A DNA stretch of 50,123 bases. Source: Clostridiales bacterium (GTDB lineage: Bacteria; Bacillota; Clostridia; Lachnospirales; WRAX01). This document shows positions 30,290 to 38,680 of this stretch, piece after piece (the first letter of the stretch is position 1; the number at the start of each line of letters is the position of its first letter). The notes below the pieces were generated by a model that was not told where the DNA came from, ran no database searches, and worked only from the letters and a program-made list of their open reading frames with translations. The stretch lies in NCBI GenBank assembly GCA_031265685.1, contig JAISCI010000029.1:1-50123 (forward strand). The letters are read 5' to 3'. The position numbers and the translations under genes were made by a program.

Positions 30290-30696
30290 CTTACTTGATT
30301 AGGGCGCAGGAGGAAAAATTGCGAAGCTATGCGGTAGCCAGGGATTGGGCGGTCTACAAAATTTACGCGGACGAGGGAGTCAGCGCGAAGGACATTGATG
30401 GCCGCCCGGCGGTCAAGTAGTTGATTGCGGACATTACGGAGGGCAATGTCAACAATGTGCTGGTCTATAAAATCAATCGTTTGACGCGCTCGGTGAAAAA
30501 TCTGATTGAGTTGGTTGACTTGTTCAATCAGCACCGTTGCGCCTTTAACTCGTTAAACGAGTCGATTGACACCACCACCGCCACCGGGCGCATGTTCCTA
30601 AAAATCGTGGGGATTTTCGCCGAGTTTGAGCGGGAGAACTTGGCGGAGCGGGTACGGCTGGGACTGGAGCGGAAGGTGCGCGAGGGCTATACCTAA
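30290..30696 (+). pseudogene. serine recombinase (resolvase domain) remnant with an in-frame TAG at 30418
   Basis: VYKIYADEGVSAKDIDGRPAVK*LIADITEGNVNNVLVYKINRLTRSVKNLIELVDLF...TATGRMFLKIVGIFAEFERENLAERVRLGLERKVREGYT*. Confidence 0.8.
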
Positions 30697-30802
30697 AGCC
30701 TTTCACTCATCAAGTAGGGTTTTCCGTCTTTTTTTATCCCGCCGAGTATATCGGTCGCTTTTAATCTAAAAACTCTGTGGAAAAAGGTACTTGATTACCC
30801 GG

Positions 30803-30830
30803 TTGACAATATCGCAAGGCGTGATATAGT
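30803..30830 (+). promoter_or_regulatory. sigma-70 type promoter
   Basis: TTGACA-N16-TATAGT. Confidence 0.5.
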
Positions 30831-30840
30831 CTATGTCAGA

Positions 30841-30917
30841 GTTTTTAGGCATTAAAAACCAACGTCCTTACCGTCTAAAGTTCGGGGGCTTTTTTTGCTT
30901 TTTAGGCACTAAAAAAG
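30841..30917. repeat. two copies of a small palindrome TTTTTAGGCA(C/T)TAAAAA (30841-30859, 30898-30917)
   Basis: GTTTTTAGGCATTAAAAAC and CTTTTTAGGCACTAAAAAAG. Confidence 0.6.
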
Positions 30918-31130
30918 CCCTTTTGTTGGTGGCAGATGTACAAAAACATACATTTTGGCAAATGATTTCTCACCTGCCAGTCGCAAAAAGGCTTTCAATA
31001 ACAATATGTTATAGTATGTTTTTGTTTTTTACAATCCCTATTTGCCATGGTTTCGTCTGATTTGTCCGGCAAAACGCCGATAAATTGCGAAGTCGGCACG
31101 AATTGCCCGGCTGATCCGCCGTAAATCTTT

Positions 31131-31604
31131 TTAGTCGTGCTGATCCTTTCGCAAATATTTGTCCACAAAGTCCGAAAAATCGCGCGCCGCGCCCTCGTCC
31201 GCGTAATCGTCCCAAAGCCAGACGGCGTTACCCTGCGCTTCCTGAACGCACACGCCCTCGCGCACAATCGTCCGGTACACGCGCGTCTCCAGTTTCGCGG
31301 CCCAAGCCATCATCAGGCTTATGTACAGCCGCTCGTTGTTCGTCGCCCTGTTTCGCCCCAGAAGAATGCCGTCAATCCGCAGCTTTGGGTTAAGCTGGCG
31401 AATTTCCGGCAGACCTTCGATCAGGTTGACACAGCCTTGAACGTTCGCGCTGTCGGGATGAAGCGTGATGATCATATCGTCGGCGCAGTTCGCGGCTTGC
31501 AGCATCTGCATCGTTCCGACCAGCGGCTGGTTGTCGATGACGATGTAGGAATATTCAGACTTTATCGGCTCCAGCGCCTTGTCAAGCGCCTTGACGCCGT
31601 TCAT
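31131..31604 (-). pseudogene. N-terminally truncated ParA/Soj-family ATPase
   Basis: SEYSYIVIDNQPLVGTMQMLQAANCADDMIITLHPDSANVQG...GILLGRNRATNNER; Walker A region missing. Confidence 0.6.
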
Positions 31605-31833
31605 CGACGTGCTGGAACTGTTCTACCAGATGGCCGCTCTGTCCAAAACATTTTCCAAAAAACGTCAGGGAAAAAGTGAGCCATATATCCGGTGTAGGCT
31701 ACCCTCGGATAGGCAAATCATAATAAGGACATCTCTCATAGAAAATAAAGCCAACTGTATTTTGAGCCATACCCAACTGGGCATATGCATTATAACATAG
31801 ATGAAATGCCGTGACAGGACATTTAAGGAAAAA

Positions 31834-32103
31834 TTATCCTCTCGCCACTTGGGGTTGGTCGTTCCAATTCTTGAAATTTTTGTTCGGCAAGTGTAGCCGC
31901 GTGTTTGGGTGTTTTGCCCGGATTTTCTCTATAAATTCGCGGCCAGCCTCGTCGTTGTCCACGCACAAAACCGGCTCGGCTCCCACTCCGGCGACGCCGA
32001 GCGTATGCTCCAGCACGTTTTCTTTCAACCCCGCCAGCGATACCAAAAGACATCCGGTCAGAGACTTGCCAACGCCGCGCTCAATCTCAATAAAAGATAA
32101 CAA
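31834..32103 (-). pseudogene. TOPRIM-domain fragment (primase/mobilisation type)
   Basis: LLVSLAGLKENVLEHTLGVAGVGAEPVLCVDNDEAGREFIEKIRAKHPNTRLHLPNKNFKNWND; start missing. Confidence 0.6.
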
Positions 32104-32304
32104 ATCAATTCCGCTCTCAAAATAGAACGCATAGGCGGTCTTTTCACCGAAGTGAAACTATTTCCAGACTTCCGCGGATCAACGCTATATGCCCTGTCGA
32201 TTATTATAGCGCTTGTCGTGATGAATTTCAAGTGATATTGCTGCTGATATTCTTACCGACGCGCGTTACTTTAGGGTTATGATGAACATTTTCGCCTGTC
32301 TTTC

Positions 32305-32334
32305 TTGCGCATCCCTATTAATTTATGCTATAAT
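32305..32334 (+). promoter_or_regulatory. candidate promoter for the GH127 gene
   Basis: TTGCGC-N18-TATAAT upstream of the nested palindromes. Confidence 0.4.
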
Positions 32335-32398
32335 TAAATAACTAATGATTAATTAAAAGGAAGGCGGTATATATGGGCTAAAAGTGAAAAGTAAAAGG

Positions 32399-32520
32399 TA
32401 ATTTTCGCCTGATGGAATTTCGCTTGGTTCGAAGCATTTTTGCTTGGACGAAGTTTGCTTGAACCACGCAAACTTCTGTCACGCAAAAATGCGATGCGAA
32501 ATTCGTACCCGCGAAAATTC
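32399..32520. repeat. four-level concentric nest of palindromic elements
   Basis: taattttcgc(32399)/gcgaaaatt(32511); gaatttcgc(32415)/gcgaaattc(32496); gcatttttgc(32434)/gcaaaaatgc(32483); gaagtttgc(32450)-ttgaaccac-gcaaacttc(32468). Confidence 0.92.
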
Positions 32521-32559
32521 ATGCCGAAAAGGCAATCCAAGAAAGAAGGTTAACTGTTA

Positions 32560-35500
32560 ATGAAAAAACGTATTCCGCGAGCGGTGTCGGCGATTGCTCT
32601 GGCGGTATTGATGTGCCTGCCGGGCGGTCTGACCGCCCAAGCGGGGATCGGAGACGTTGACGGCGCGTGGAGCGCGGGGCTTGTGCTTGACCTGCCGTTC
32701 GACGGGAACCTGACGGACGCGACGGGCAAACACACCGTAACCGCCGCCAACTACGACGGCGCGACGACGGTAACTTACGTAAACGGCGCGGACGGCGGCG
32801 CGAACCGCGCGGTGCGGCTGTCCGGCAATACTTATCTGAACATTGGTTCTGAGGCCGACTTGAACCCGGAGAGCATGACGCTGTCGTTCTGGATTAACCC
32901 GAGCGCGGCAATCACCGGCGAGCAGATTGTCATGTGGAACAAGAACGCCTACAATTCCGCGGGCTGGTACGTAACGCTGCTGTCCGACACCGTACCGATC
33001 AAGCTTTCGGTCGGTACGGAGCCGTTCGAGATAAGCGTGCACGGCGCGCGTGCCGATTTCTTCCCGGTCGGCAAATGGACGCACATCGCCGTCACCTTTG
33101 ACGGCACCGCAAAAGAGACCCGGATATTCCGCAACGGCGTACCGCAGACTCTGAGCGTAGACCAGGGAAGCGCCGCGAGCGCCGCGATTTCTGACAGCGG
33201 CGTCCACAAATCCATCGGATGGAACGGGCCTAACCACCATAACGGCGGATGGCTCGCGAATTCGGCGCTCGACGGTCTGAAGCTGTTCGACGGCGCGGTG
33301 ACGGAACAGGAAGTTGTGGAACTGTACAACGAAGCCGGGACAAAACTCGCGGCGACGGCGGACTTCACGTCGGACGTTATTCTGGATCTGAAATTTGACG
33401 GCGACACGAACGACGCGTCATCCGGCGCAAATAACTATAGCGTCGCCTCGGGAACCGCCGGATACACGACCGGAGTGGACGGCGCGGCGAACCACGCGTT
33501 CCTATTCAACGGATCGACTTGGCTGGAAACCCCGGCCTCGGGCAGCGAAGACTTGAACCCCGAATCGTTTACGGTCTCCTTTTGGGTGAAACCGACCGGG
33601 ACGATGAGCGGAGAGCAGATCTTTTTCTGGAACAAGAACCAGTATAACCAAGCCGGCTGGTATATCGGATCCAATACGAACGATAAGCCGCTTGTCGTAT
33701 CGGTCGGCGTGGGTACGGGCGGATCGGGCAGCGGGCAGCCGCTGGAATTTAATATTGAAACATCGCGCGCGGCGTTTTTCCCGGCGGATACTTGGACGCA
33801 TATCGCCGTGTCGTATGACGGCGCCGCCAAGGAATGCAAGATATATCGCGACGGGATAATGCAGATTGCCGCCGACGGCGCGACAACGGGCAACGCGACG
33901 GCGGCGGGGGCGGTCGCGGACAGCGGCGTCAAGAAGATGATCGGGCGCAACGGACCATCGCACAACAGCGGCGGAAACCTGAGCGTCGCGCTTGACAACG
34001 CGCTGATGTGGAAGAGGGTAGTCCCGCAGAACGCGCTCGCGGATCTGTACGGACTCCACGCGGAGCTGGACGCGCAGGCTCTCGTCAATAAGGATACCGT
34101 CTCCCTCCCGGCGCAGATATCGTCGAGTATAACGCTGCCCGTTATCGGTCAGCAGGGTTCCCGCGTACGGTGGATCAGCTCGTCCCTCCCCGGAATTCTT
34201 TCCGCGGATGGAACCGTCGTCCGACCGGAGGAAACGACTGAAGTGACGCTAACCGCGGCGTTCACCTACGACGGGAAGACGGCGGTAAAAACGTTCACCG
34301 TGACGGTATTGGGGCGGGACGAATCGGACGGCACGGTAGTGCTCGAGGAAATGATGGAAAATATCGGCACGGACAGCGTGGAGCTGCTCGACGCGTACCT
34401 CTTGAACAACGAGATGAACGACGTGTCGTACCTGCTTTCACTTGACCCGCAAAGGTTCCTGTACCACTTCTACAAGACGGCCGGCGTAACGCAGCCGACG
34501 GGCAACACGGCTTACGACACACTGAACGGCGAGGCGACCTGGGAGCGCACGAACGACCTAAACTTCCGCGGACACATGTTCGGGCACTGGCTGGGCGCTT
34601 GCGCGCTGGCGTACCGCTCGGCGGACACGACGACCGATCAAAAGTCTCGGCTGCTGACGAAGATTCAAACCGCGCTCGCTGGGCTCGCGGCCTGCCAGAC
34701 CGCCTACGGAAACACGTACAGCGGCCGCGGCGGCTACATCGCGCCGTTCACCGAGAAGCGTCTCTATGAGCTGGACGGCGTTTCGGGCGGCGGCTACCAA
34801 ACCGCTTACGACGGAACCGTCTATGTGCCTTACTATAATCTTCACAAAGTTGTGGAAGGCCTGCTGCAAGTTTACTCGAGCTTCCGCGACATCGGAACGA
34901 CTACGGCGGCGACTGAGTCGGCGAGGGACGACGCTTTGGAGATAGTTTCCAAATTCGGCGACTATATGTACGACTGCCGCGTCAATAACGCGTCCTGGTC
35001 GGACTCGAGGACGCAAGGCACCGAATACGGCGGCTTCAACGAGGCTTTTTACGAGCTTTACGCCATAACCAAAAGCGCTAAGCATCTGCGCGTCGCCGAG
35101 GCTTTCGACGAAACGAGCAACTTCCAGCGCATGGTCAACGGCGAGGATTACCTGACGGACGTACACGCCAACACGACTATCCCGAAATACATCGGCGCCG
35201 TCAAGCGGTACGAGGTGTTCACGGAGAACGAAACGCTCTACAACACGCTGACCGCCGCCCAGCGGGAACAGCTTACGTCACTGTATCTGACGGCGGCTGA
35301 GAATTTCTGGGACATTGTAGTCCGCGATCACAGCTACATCACCGGCGACAACTCGACGGGCGAGCATTTCCGCTCTATCGTCGGCGGCAACGGGCTTAAG
35401 TACGACGCGGTGACGCGCAACCCGCCCGAAACCTGCGAAACCTGCAACGCCTACAACATGCTGAAGCTGACGCGCGAGCTGTACAGGATCACGGGCGACA

Positions 35501-37338
35501 AGAAATACTCCGACTTCTACGAGCGGACGTTCATAAACACGATCGTTTCGTCGATGAACCCGGAAACGGGCGGCATGACGTACTTCAACCCGATGTACTC
35601 GGGCTACTACAAACTGACCAACGCGAACCGCTTCTGGTGCTGCACGGGCACGGGCGTCGAGAACCACGTCAAGTACGGCGACTCGATCTACTTCAAGTCC
35701 GGCGGGGACGTATTTGTCAACATGTACTACTCGTCGATTCTGACGCTGACGGAGCTGAACCTCAAGCTGACCCAGGAGACAAGCATCCCCGTTTCCGACT
35801 CGGCGAGGTTCACCGTAGCCACGGCGTCCGGTTCGGGCGAGGTAGCCGCCGGCACTAACCTGCGCTTCCGCCGGCCGGATTGGATCGCGGGTACGCCGAC
35901 GGTTAAGGTAAACGGGGATGAAACGGCGGCGGTGATCGAGGGCGGATACATCGTCGTTAAAGGCGCCGCCGCGGGCGATGTAATCGAGCTGACCATCCCG
36001 GCGGGAACCGAGGCGTGGAGCGCCGCGGACGACGCGAGTTTCGTCGCTTTCCGCTACGGGCCGCTCGTGCTTTCGGCCACGCTCAGCGCCGTCGCGGACG
36101 TTTCGGCGGGCGACGGTACGGGCATATTGGTTCTCCACTCGTCCGACCCAGCGTCGGAACCCAACACGATCAACATCACCAACGGTCAGACGGTCGCGGA
36201 GTGGAAAGCCGACATAAACAACAACCTAGTACGCGCGTCCAACGCGACAAAGACGATAACCGGCAAGACGGGGACGATCAGCGTACCGCAGATCCGATTC
36301 CAGCTTACGGGTACAAGTCAGGACAGCCTTGTCTACATACCGCACTACATGCAGTACGCCAACCGTTACGGATTGTATATGAACGTCAAGACCGGCCCGG
36401 CAGCCCCGGCGCCCGAGCGGGAACCGATCCTGCGCTATACGTTCGACGCGGGCACGATAACCGGCACAACCGTCGAAGACGTAACCGGCAACGGCAACGA
36501 CGGCGCGCTGATGAGCGGAGCGGCGGCGTCCGCGTCCAGCCCGTTGGGAAATACCATGGGCAGCTCGCTTTCGCTGGACGGCGGCGCTCAATATGTCGAT
36601 ATCACGACCAACCCGCTTGACGGGCTTGTAAACTTCACGATATTGGCGTGGGTCAAGCCGGACGCGCTGGACAGCTGGGCGAGGGTGTTCGACTTCGGCC
36701 CGTCAGGCGAGAAGCCCGGCCTGTTCTTCACGATCAACAGGGGGAGTAATTTAGGGCGGCTGGCGTTTGAAACCGCCTCGTCAAACACGGCGGTGAACCT
36801 TACAAGCGCGCTTTCAACCTCCGCGTGGGCGCACCTTGCCTGCGTTATCGACGGGACGAGCGCCCGGCTCTACATCAACGGCGTCCTGGCGGGCGAGAAC
36901 GCCGCGTTTAACTATGATTCGGCGCTGGCGGGTCAATTTTCCGACAACTACCTCGGCAGGTCGCAATACGGCGGCGACGAGTACTACGACGGCGGTATCG
37001 ACGATTTCCAAATCTACAACTACGCGCTGTCCGGCGACGAGGTCGCGGACATATACCGAGGCGAGGAACCGCGGCGCGACCTTGAGTTCTCGTCGACGCT
37101 CAGCCTGACCGCGCAATGGCAGGCGGAAGTCCACAATCCCGGATACTTCGACAGCGAAAGCGTGACGGTCATCGTCGCGTACTACAATGCGGGCGGACGT
37201 CTTATCTACGTCCTTACAAAATCCGGGACGGTCGCGGGGTTGGGTTCGCTGACCCTCAACGAGTACGCGCCGCAGGGGGCGGCGTCCGCTAAGGCGTTCT
37301 TCTGGGACACGGCGTCATATGTTCCGCTGACGGCGTGA
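32560..37338 (+). CDS. secreted GH127-type (beta-L-arabinofuranosidase family, DUF1680) protein with LamG-like domains
   Basis: signal peptide; two N-terminal and one C-terminal LamG/ConA-like domains; PETCETCNAYNMLKLTRELY ... FWCCTGTGVENHVKYGDSIYF retains the Glu and Cys/CysCys pattern of GH127. Confidence 0.88.
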   Translation: MKKRIPRAVSAIALAVLMCLPGGLTAQAGIGDVDGAWSAGLVLDLPFDGNLTDATGKHTVTAANYDGATTVTYVNGADGGANRAVRLSGNTYLNIGSEADLNPESMTLSFWINPSAAITGEQIVMWNKNAYNSAGWYVTLLSDTVPIKLSVGTEPFEISVHGARADFFPVGKWTHIAVTFDGTAKETRIFRNGVPQTLSVDQGSAASAAISDSGVHKSIGWNGPNHHNGGWLANSALDGLKLFDGAVTEQEVVELYNEAGTKLAATADFTSDVILDLKFDGDTNDASSGANNYSVASGTAGYTTGVDGAANHAFLFNGSTWLETPASGSEDLNPESFTVSFWVKPTGTMSGEQIFFWNKNQYNQAGWYIGSNTNDKPLVVSVGVGTGGSGSGQPLEFNIETSRAAFFPADTWTHIAVSYDGAAKECKIYRDGIMQIAADGATTGNATAAGAVADSGVKKMIGRNGPSHNSGGNLSVALDNALMWKRVVPQNALADLYGLHAELDAQALVNKDTVSLPAQISSSITLPVIGQQGSRVRWISSSLPGILSADGTVVRPEETTEVTLTAAFTYDGKTAVKTFTVTVLGRDESDGTVVLEEMMENIGTDSVELLDAYLLNNEMNDVSYLLSLDPQRFLYHFYKTAGVTQPTGNTAYDTLNGEATWERTNDLNFRGHMFGHWLGACALAYRSADTTTDQKSRLLTKIQTALAGLAACQTAYGNTYSGRGGYIAPFTEKRLYELDGVSGGGYQTAYDGTVYVPYYNLHKVVEGLLQVYSSFRDIGTTTAATESARDDALEIVSKFGDYMYDCRVNNASWSDSRTQGTEYGGFNEAFYELYAITKSAKHLRVAEAFDETSNFQRMVNGEDYLTDVHANTTIPKYIGAVKRYEVFTENETLYNTLTAAQREQLTSLYLTAAENFWDIVVRDHSYITGDNSTGEHFRSIVGGNGLKYDAVTRNPPETCETCNAYNMLKLTRELYRITGDKKYSDFYERTFINTIVSSMNPETGGMTYFNPMYSGYYKLTNANRFWCCTGTGVENHVKYGDSIYFKSGGDVFVNMYYSSILTLTELNLKLTQETSIPVSDSARFTVATASGSGEVAAGTNLRFRRPDWIAGTPTVKVNGDETAAVIEGGYIVVKGAAAGDVIELTIPAGTEAWSAADDASFVAFRYGPLVLSATLSAVADVSAGDGTGILVLHSSDPASEPNTINITNGQTVAEWKADINNNLVRASNATKTITGKTGTISVPQIRFQLTGTSQDSLVYIPHYMQYANRYGLYMNVKTGPAAPAPEREPILRYTFDAGTITGTTVEDVTGNGNDGALMSGAAASASSPLGNTMGSSLSLDGGAQYVDITTNPLDGLVNFTILAWVKPDALDSWARVFDFGPSGEKPGLFFTINRGSNLGRLAFETASSNTAVNLTSALSTSAWAHLACVIDGTSARLYINGVLAGENAAFNYDSALAGQFSDNYLGRSQYGGDEYYDGGIDDFQIYNYALSGDEVADIYRGEEPRRDLEFSSTLSLTAQWQAEVHNPGYFDSESVTVIVAYYNAGGRLIYVLTKSGTVAGLGSLTLNEYAPQGAASAKAFFWDTASYVPLTA

Positions 37339-37344
37339 GCGGGG

Positions 37345-37367
37345 AGGGGTTGAAAACTTCAACCCCT
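37345..37367 (+). terminator. terminator-like hairpin after the GH127 gene
   Basis: AGGGGTTGAA-aac-TTCAACCCCT. Confidence 0.5.
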
Positions 37368-37721
37368 TGCGCTGTTTCAACAAAACATAATAGCCGGCTA
37401 TGTAAACGACGCTAAAGAAAGGTTTGACAAGCTTCCCATAGCGTGCGGCAGCAGGATTGTGTTTCTACTCGAAAAATCACTCACCGCAGCAATATAATTG
37501 AAATCGCCCGCCGCATTTTCAAAGTTCGCTTAAATTCGCGTTTTGTTGATGTCGGTATATTCGTAGGCGTCAGCGGCGTCCAGCCCTTGGACGTCCGACA
37601 GTACGTAGTGCCGGTCAGGATTTTGCCCCAATCCCCAAAATTCGTTTCCTATCCGCACTGATTGATTTCCTCACGAATCAGCGTGACTTCCAGCATTTCA
37701 AGCACCGGCCAGCCCTTCACT

Positions 37722-37747
37722 GAATTTTGCGGGTCCAAGCAAAATTC
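37722..37747. repeat. palindromic element, GAATTTTGC-gggtccaa-GCAAAATTC
   Basis: perfect arms, 8-nt centre. Confidence 0.8.
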
Positions 37748-37914
37748 ACCTCGCTAAAGTCCGCGACAGCGCTAATTCCGTCTGCGTACGCACACTGTGC
37801 CTGTCGGACGCCGATACTCCGTTGATCGTAATCGGCGCGGAGATATTGGCGCCGCCTGTCACTGTTTGATACTGCCATTGGTTATTTATAGCGCTTGCCG
37901 CCGCTCCCGCCACT

Positions 37915-37941
37915 GAATTTTGCGTGGTTCAAGCAAAATTC
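37915..37941. repeat. 27-bp palindromic element, GAATTTTGC-gtggttcaa-GCAAAATTC
   Basis: perfect arms. Confidence 0.85.
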
Positions 37942-37942
37942 A

Positions 37943-38203
37943 TCAGGCGTTGTAACGCGCCGCCTTGCCTACTGAATTTTGCGTGGCCCTTGCAAAATTC
38001 ATCGCGGCGGCGCGGATGTCGCCCAGCCGCTCCCTTATCTCGCCAAGGAATTTCGCTTGATTCACGCGAAATTCTGAGAAGCCCTCGGCGTCCATCCGCG
38101 CGAAGCAGGCGCGTTTTTTGGAGGGCTGGCAATTTCCTGCTCGTCCGCCGCCGTCTGATTCGCCTCCGCGAATATAGACCGTATCGTGTCCGCGATTGCC
38201 CAT
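37943..38203 (-). CDS. small phage/mobile-element-like protein carrying palindromic elements in frame
   Basis: AAGGAGG RBS then MGNRGHDTVYIRGGESDGG...; EFRVNQAKF and NFARATQNS segments are encoded by palindromes at 38048 and 37974. Confidence 0.5.
   Translation of the reverse strand: MGNRGHDTVYIRGGESDGGGRAGNCQPSKKRACFARMDAEGFSEFRVNQAKFLGEIRERLGDIRAAAMNFARATQNSVGKAARYNA
37974..38000. repeat. 27-bp palindromic element, GAATTTTGC-gtggccctt-GCAAAATTC
   Basis: perfect arms. Confidence 0.85.
38048..38074. repeat. 27-bp palindromic element, GAATTTCGC-ttgattcac-GCGAAATTC
   Basis: perfect arms. Confidence 0.85.
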
Positions 38204-38282
38204 TATAGTTTTCCTCCTTCATTTTCGGGGCAAAACTTTTAGCGTTAATTTTACGTTGGAGTTTTCCGGACGCAAAATCAGT

Positions 38283-38380
38283 CCCATTTTGGTTCGGGAA
38301 TAGAGTGAAAAAGAACAACGCCTAACCCACAAACCCTTGATATTGTCGGGTTCTTCAGGTTTGGCGCTATTATGTCATAA
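38283..38380 (-). repeat. dispersed structured repeat, copy 2 of 19961-20057
   Basis: reverse complement ...CATAATAGCGCCAAACCTGAAGAACCCGACAATATCAAGGGTTTGTGGGTTAGGCGTTGTTCTTTTTCACTCTATTCCCGAACCAAAATGGG. Confidence 0.7.
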
Positions 38381-38680
38381 GGGCAGGTTGGCCGAGCGCA
38401 ATACACGGTGGACGGCCAACGCCCCCGGCATCGCCGCAAGCGACATCGCGGAAAGCTGCCTGCGGAGATAGCGGCCACCGTCAGGAATCTTGAAATCAAA
38501 CAGCCATCGAAGACGCCGGTTGTATATGCTAATCGGAAAAACCGCCACCCACTTATATTTGGAAACTCTCACTACAGATTGCGGGTCTCGCTTAATATCT
38601 CCGTTTGCTTCTCGGCCGGCGGCTTTTTCGATTATATTACGCGGTGGTTTTTCGCTTGACATTTATATAAGTCAGTGACA

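Noticed and set aside
30418-30420. TAG recoding (e.g. pyrrolysine) in the serine recombinase
   Set aside because: The gene is also truncated and sits among remnants; decay is the simpler explanation.
32399-32520. nested palindrome read as a terminator or single riboswitch
   Set aside because: No U tract follows, and the levels match separate family members found alone elsewhere.
38375-38662. 95-aa minus-strand ORF MSSEKPPRNIIEKAAGRE...
   Set aside because: Could be a fragment of a real gene, but no family recognised and it runs into the dispersed repeat; left uncalled.
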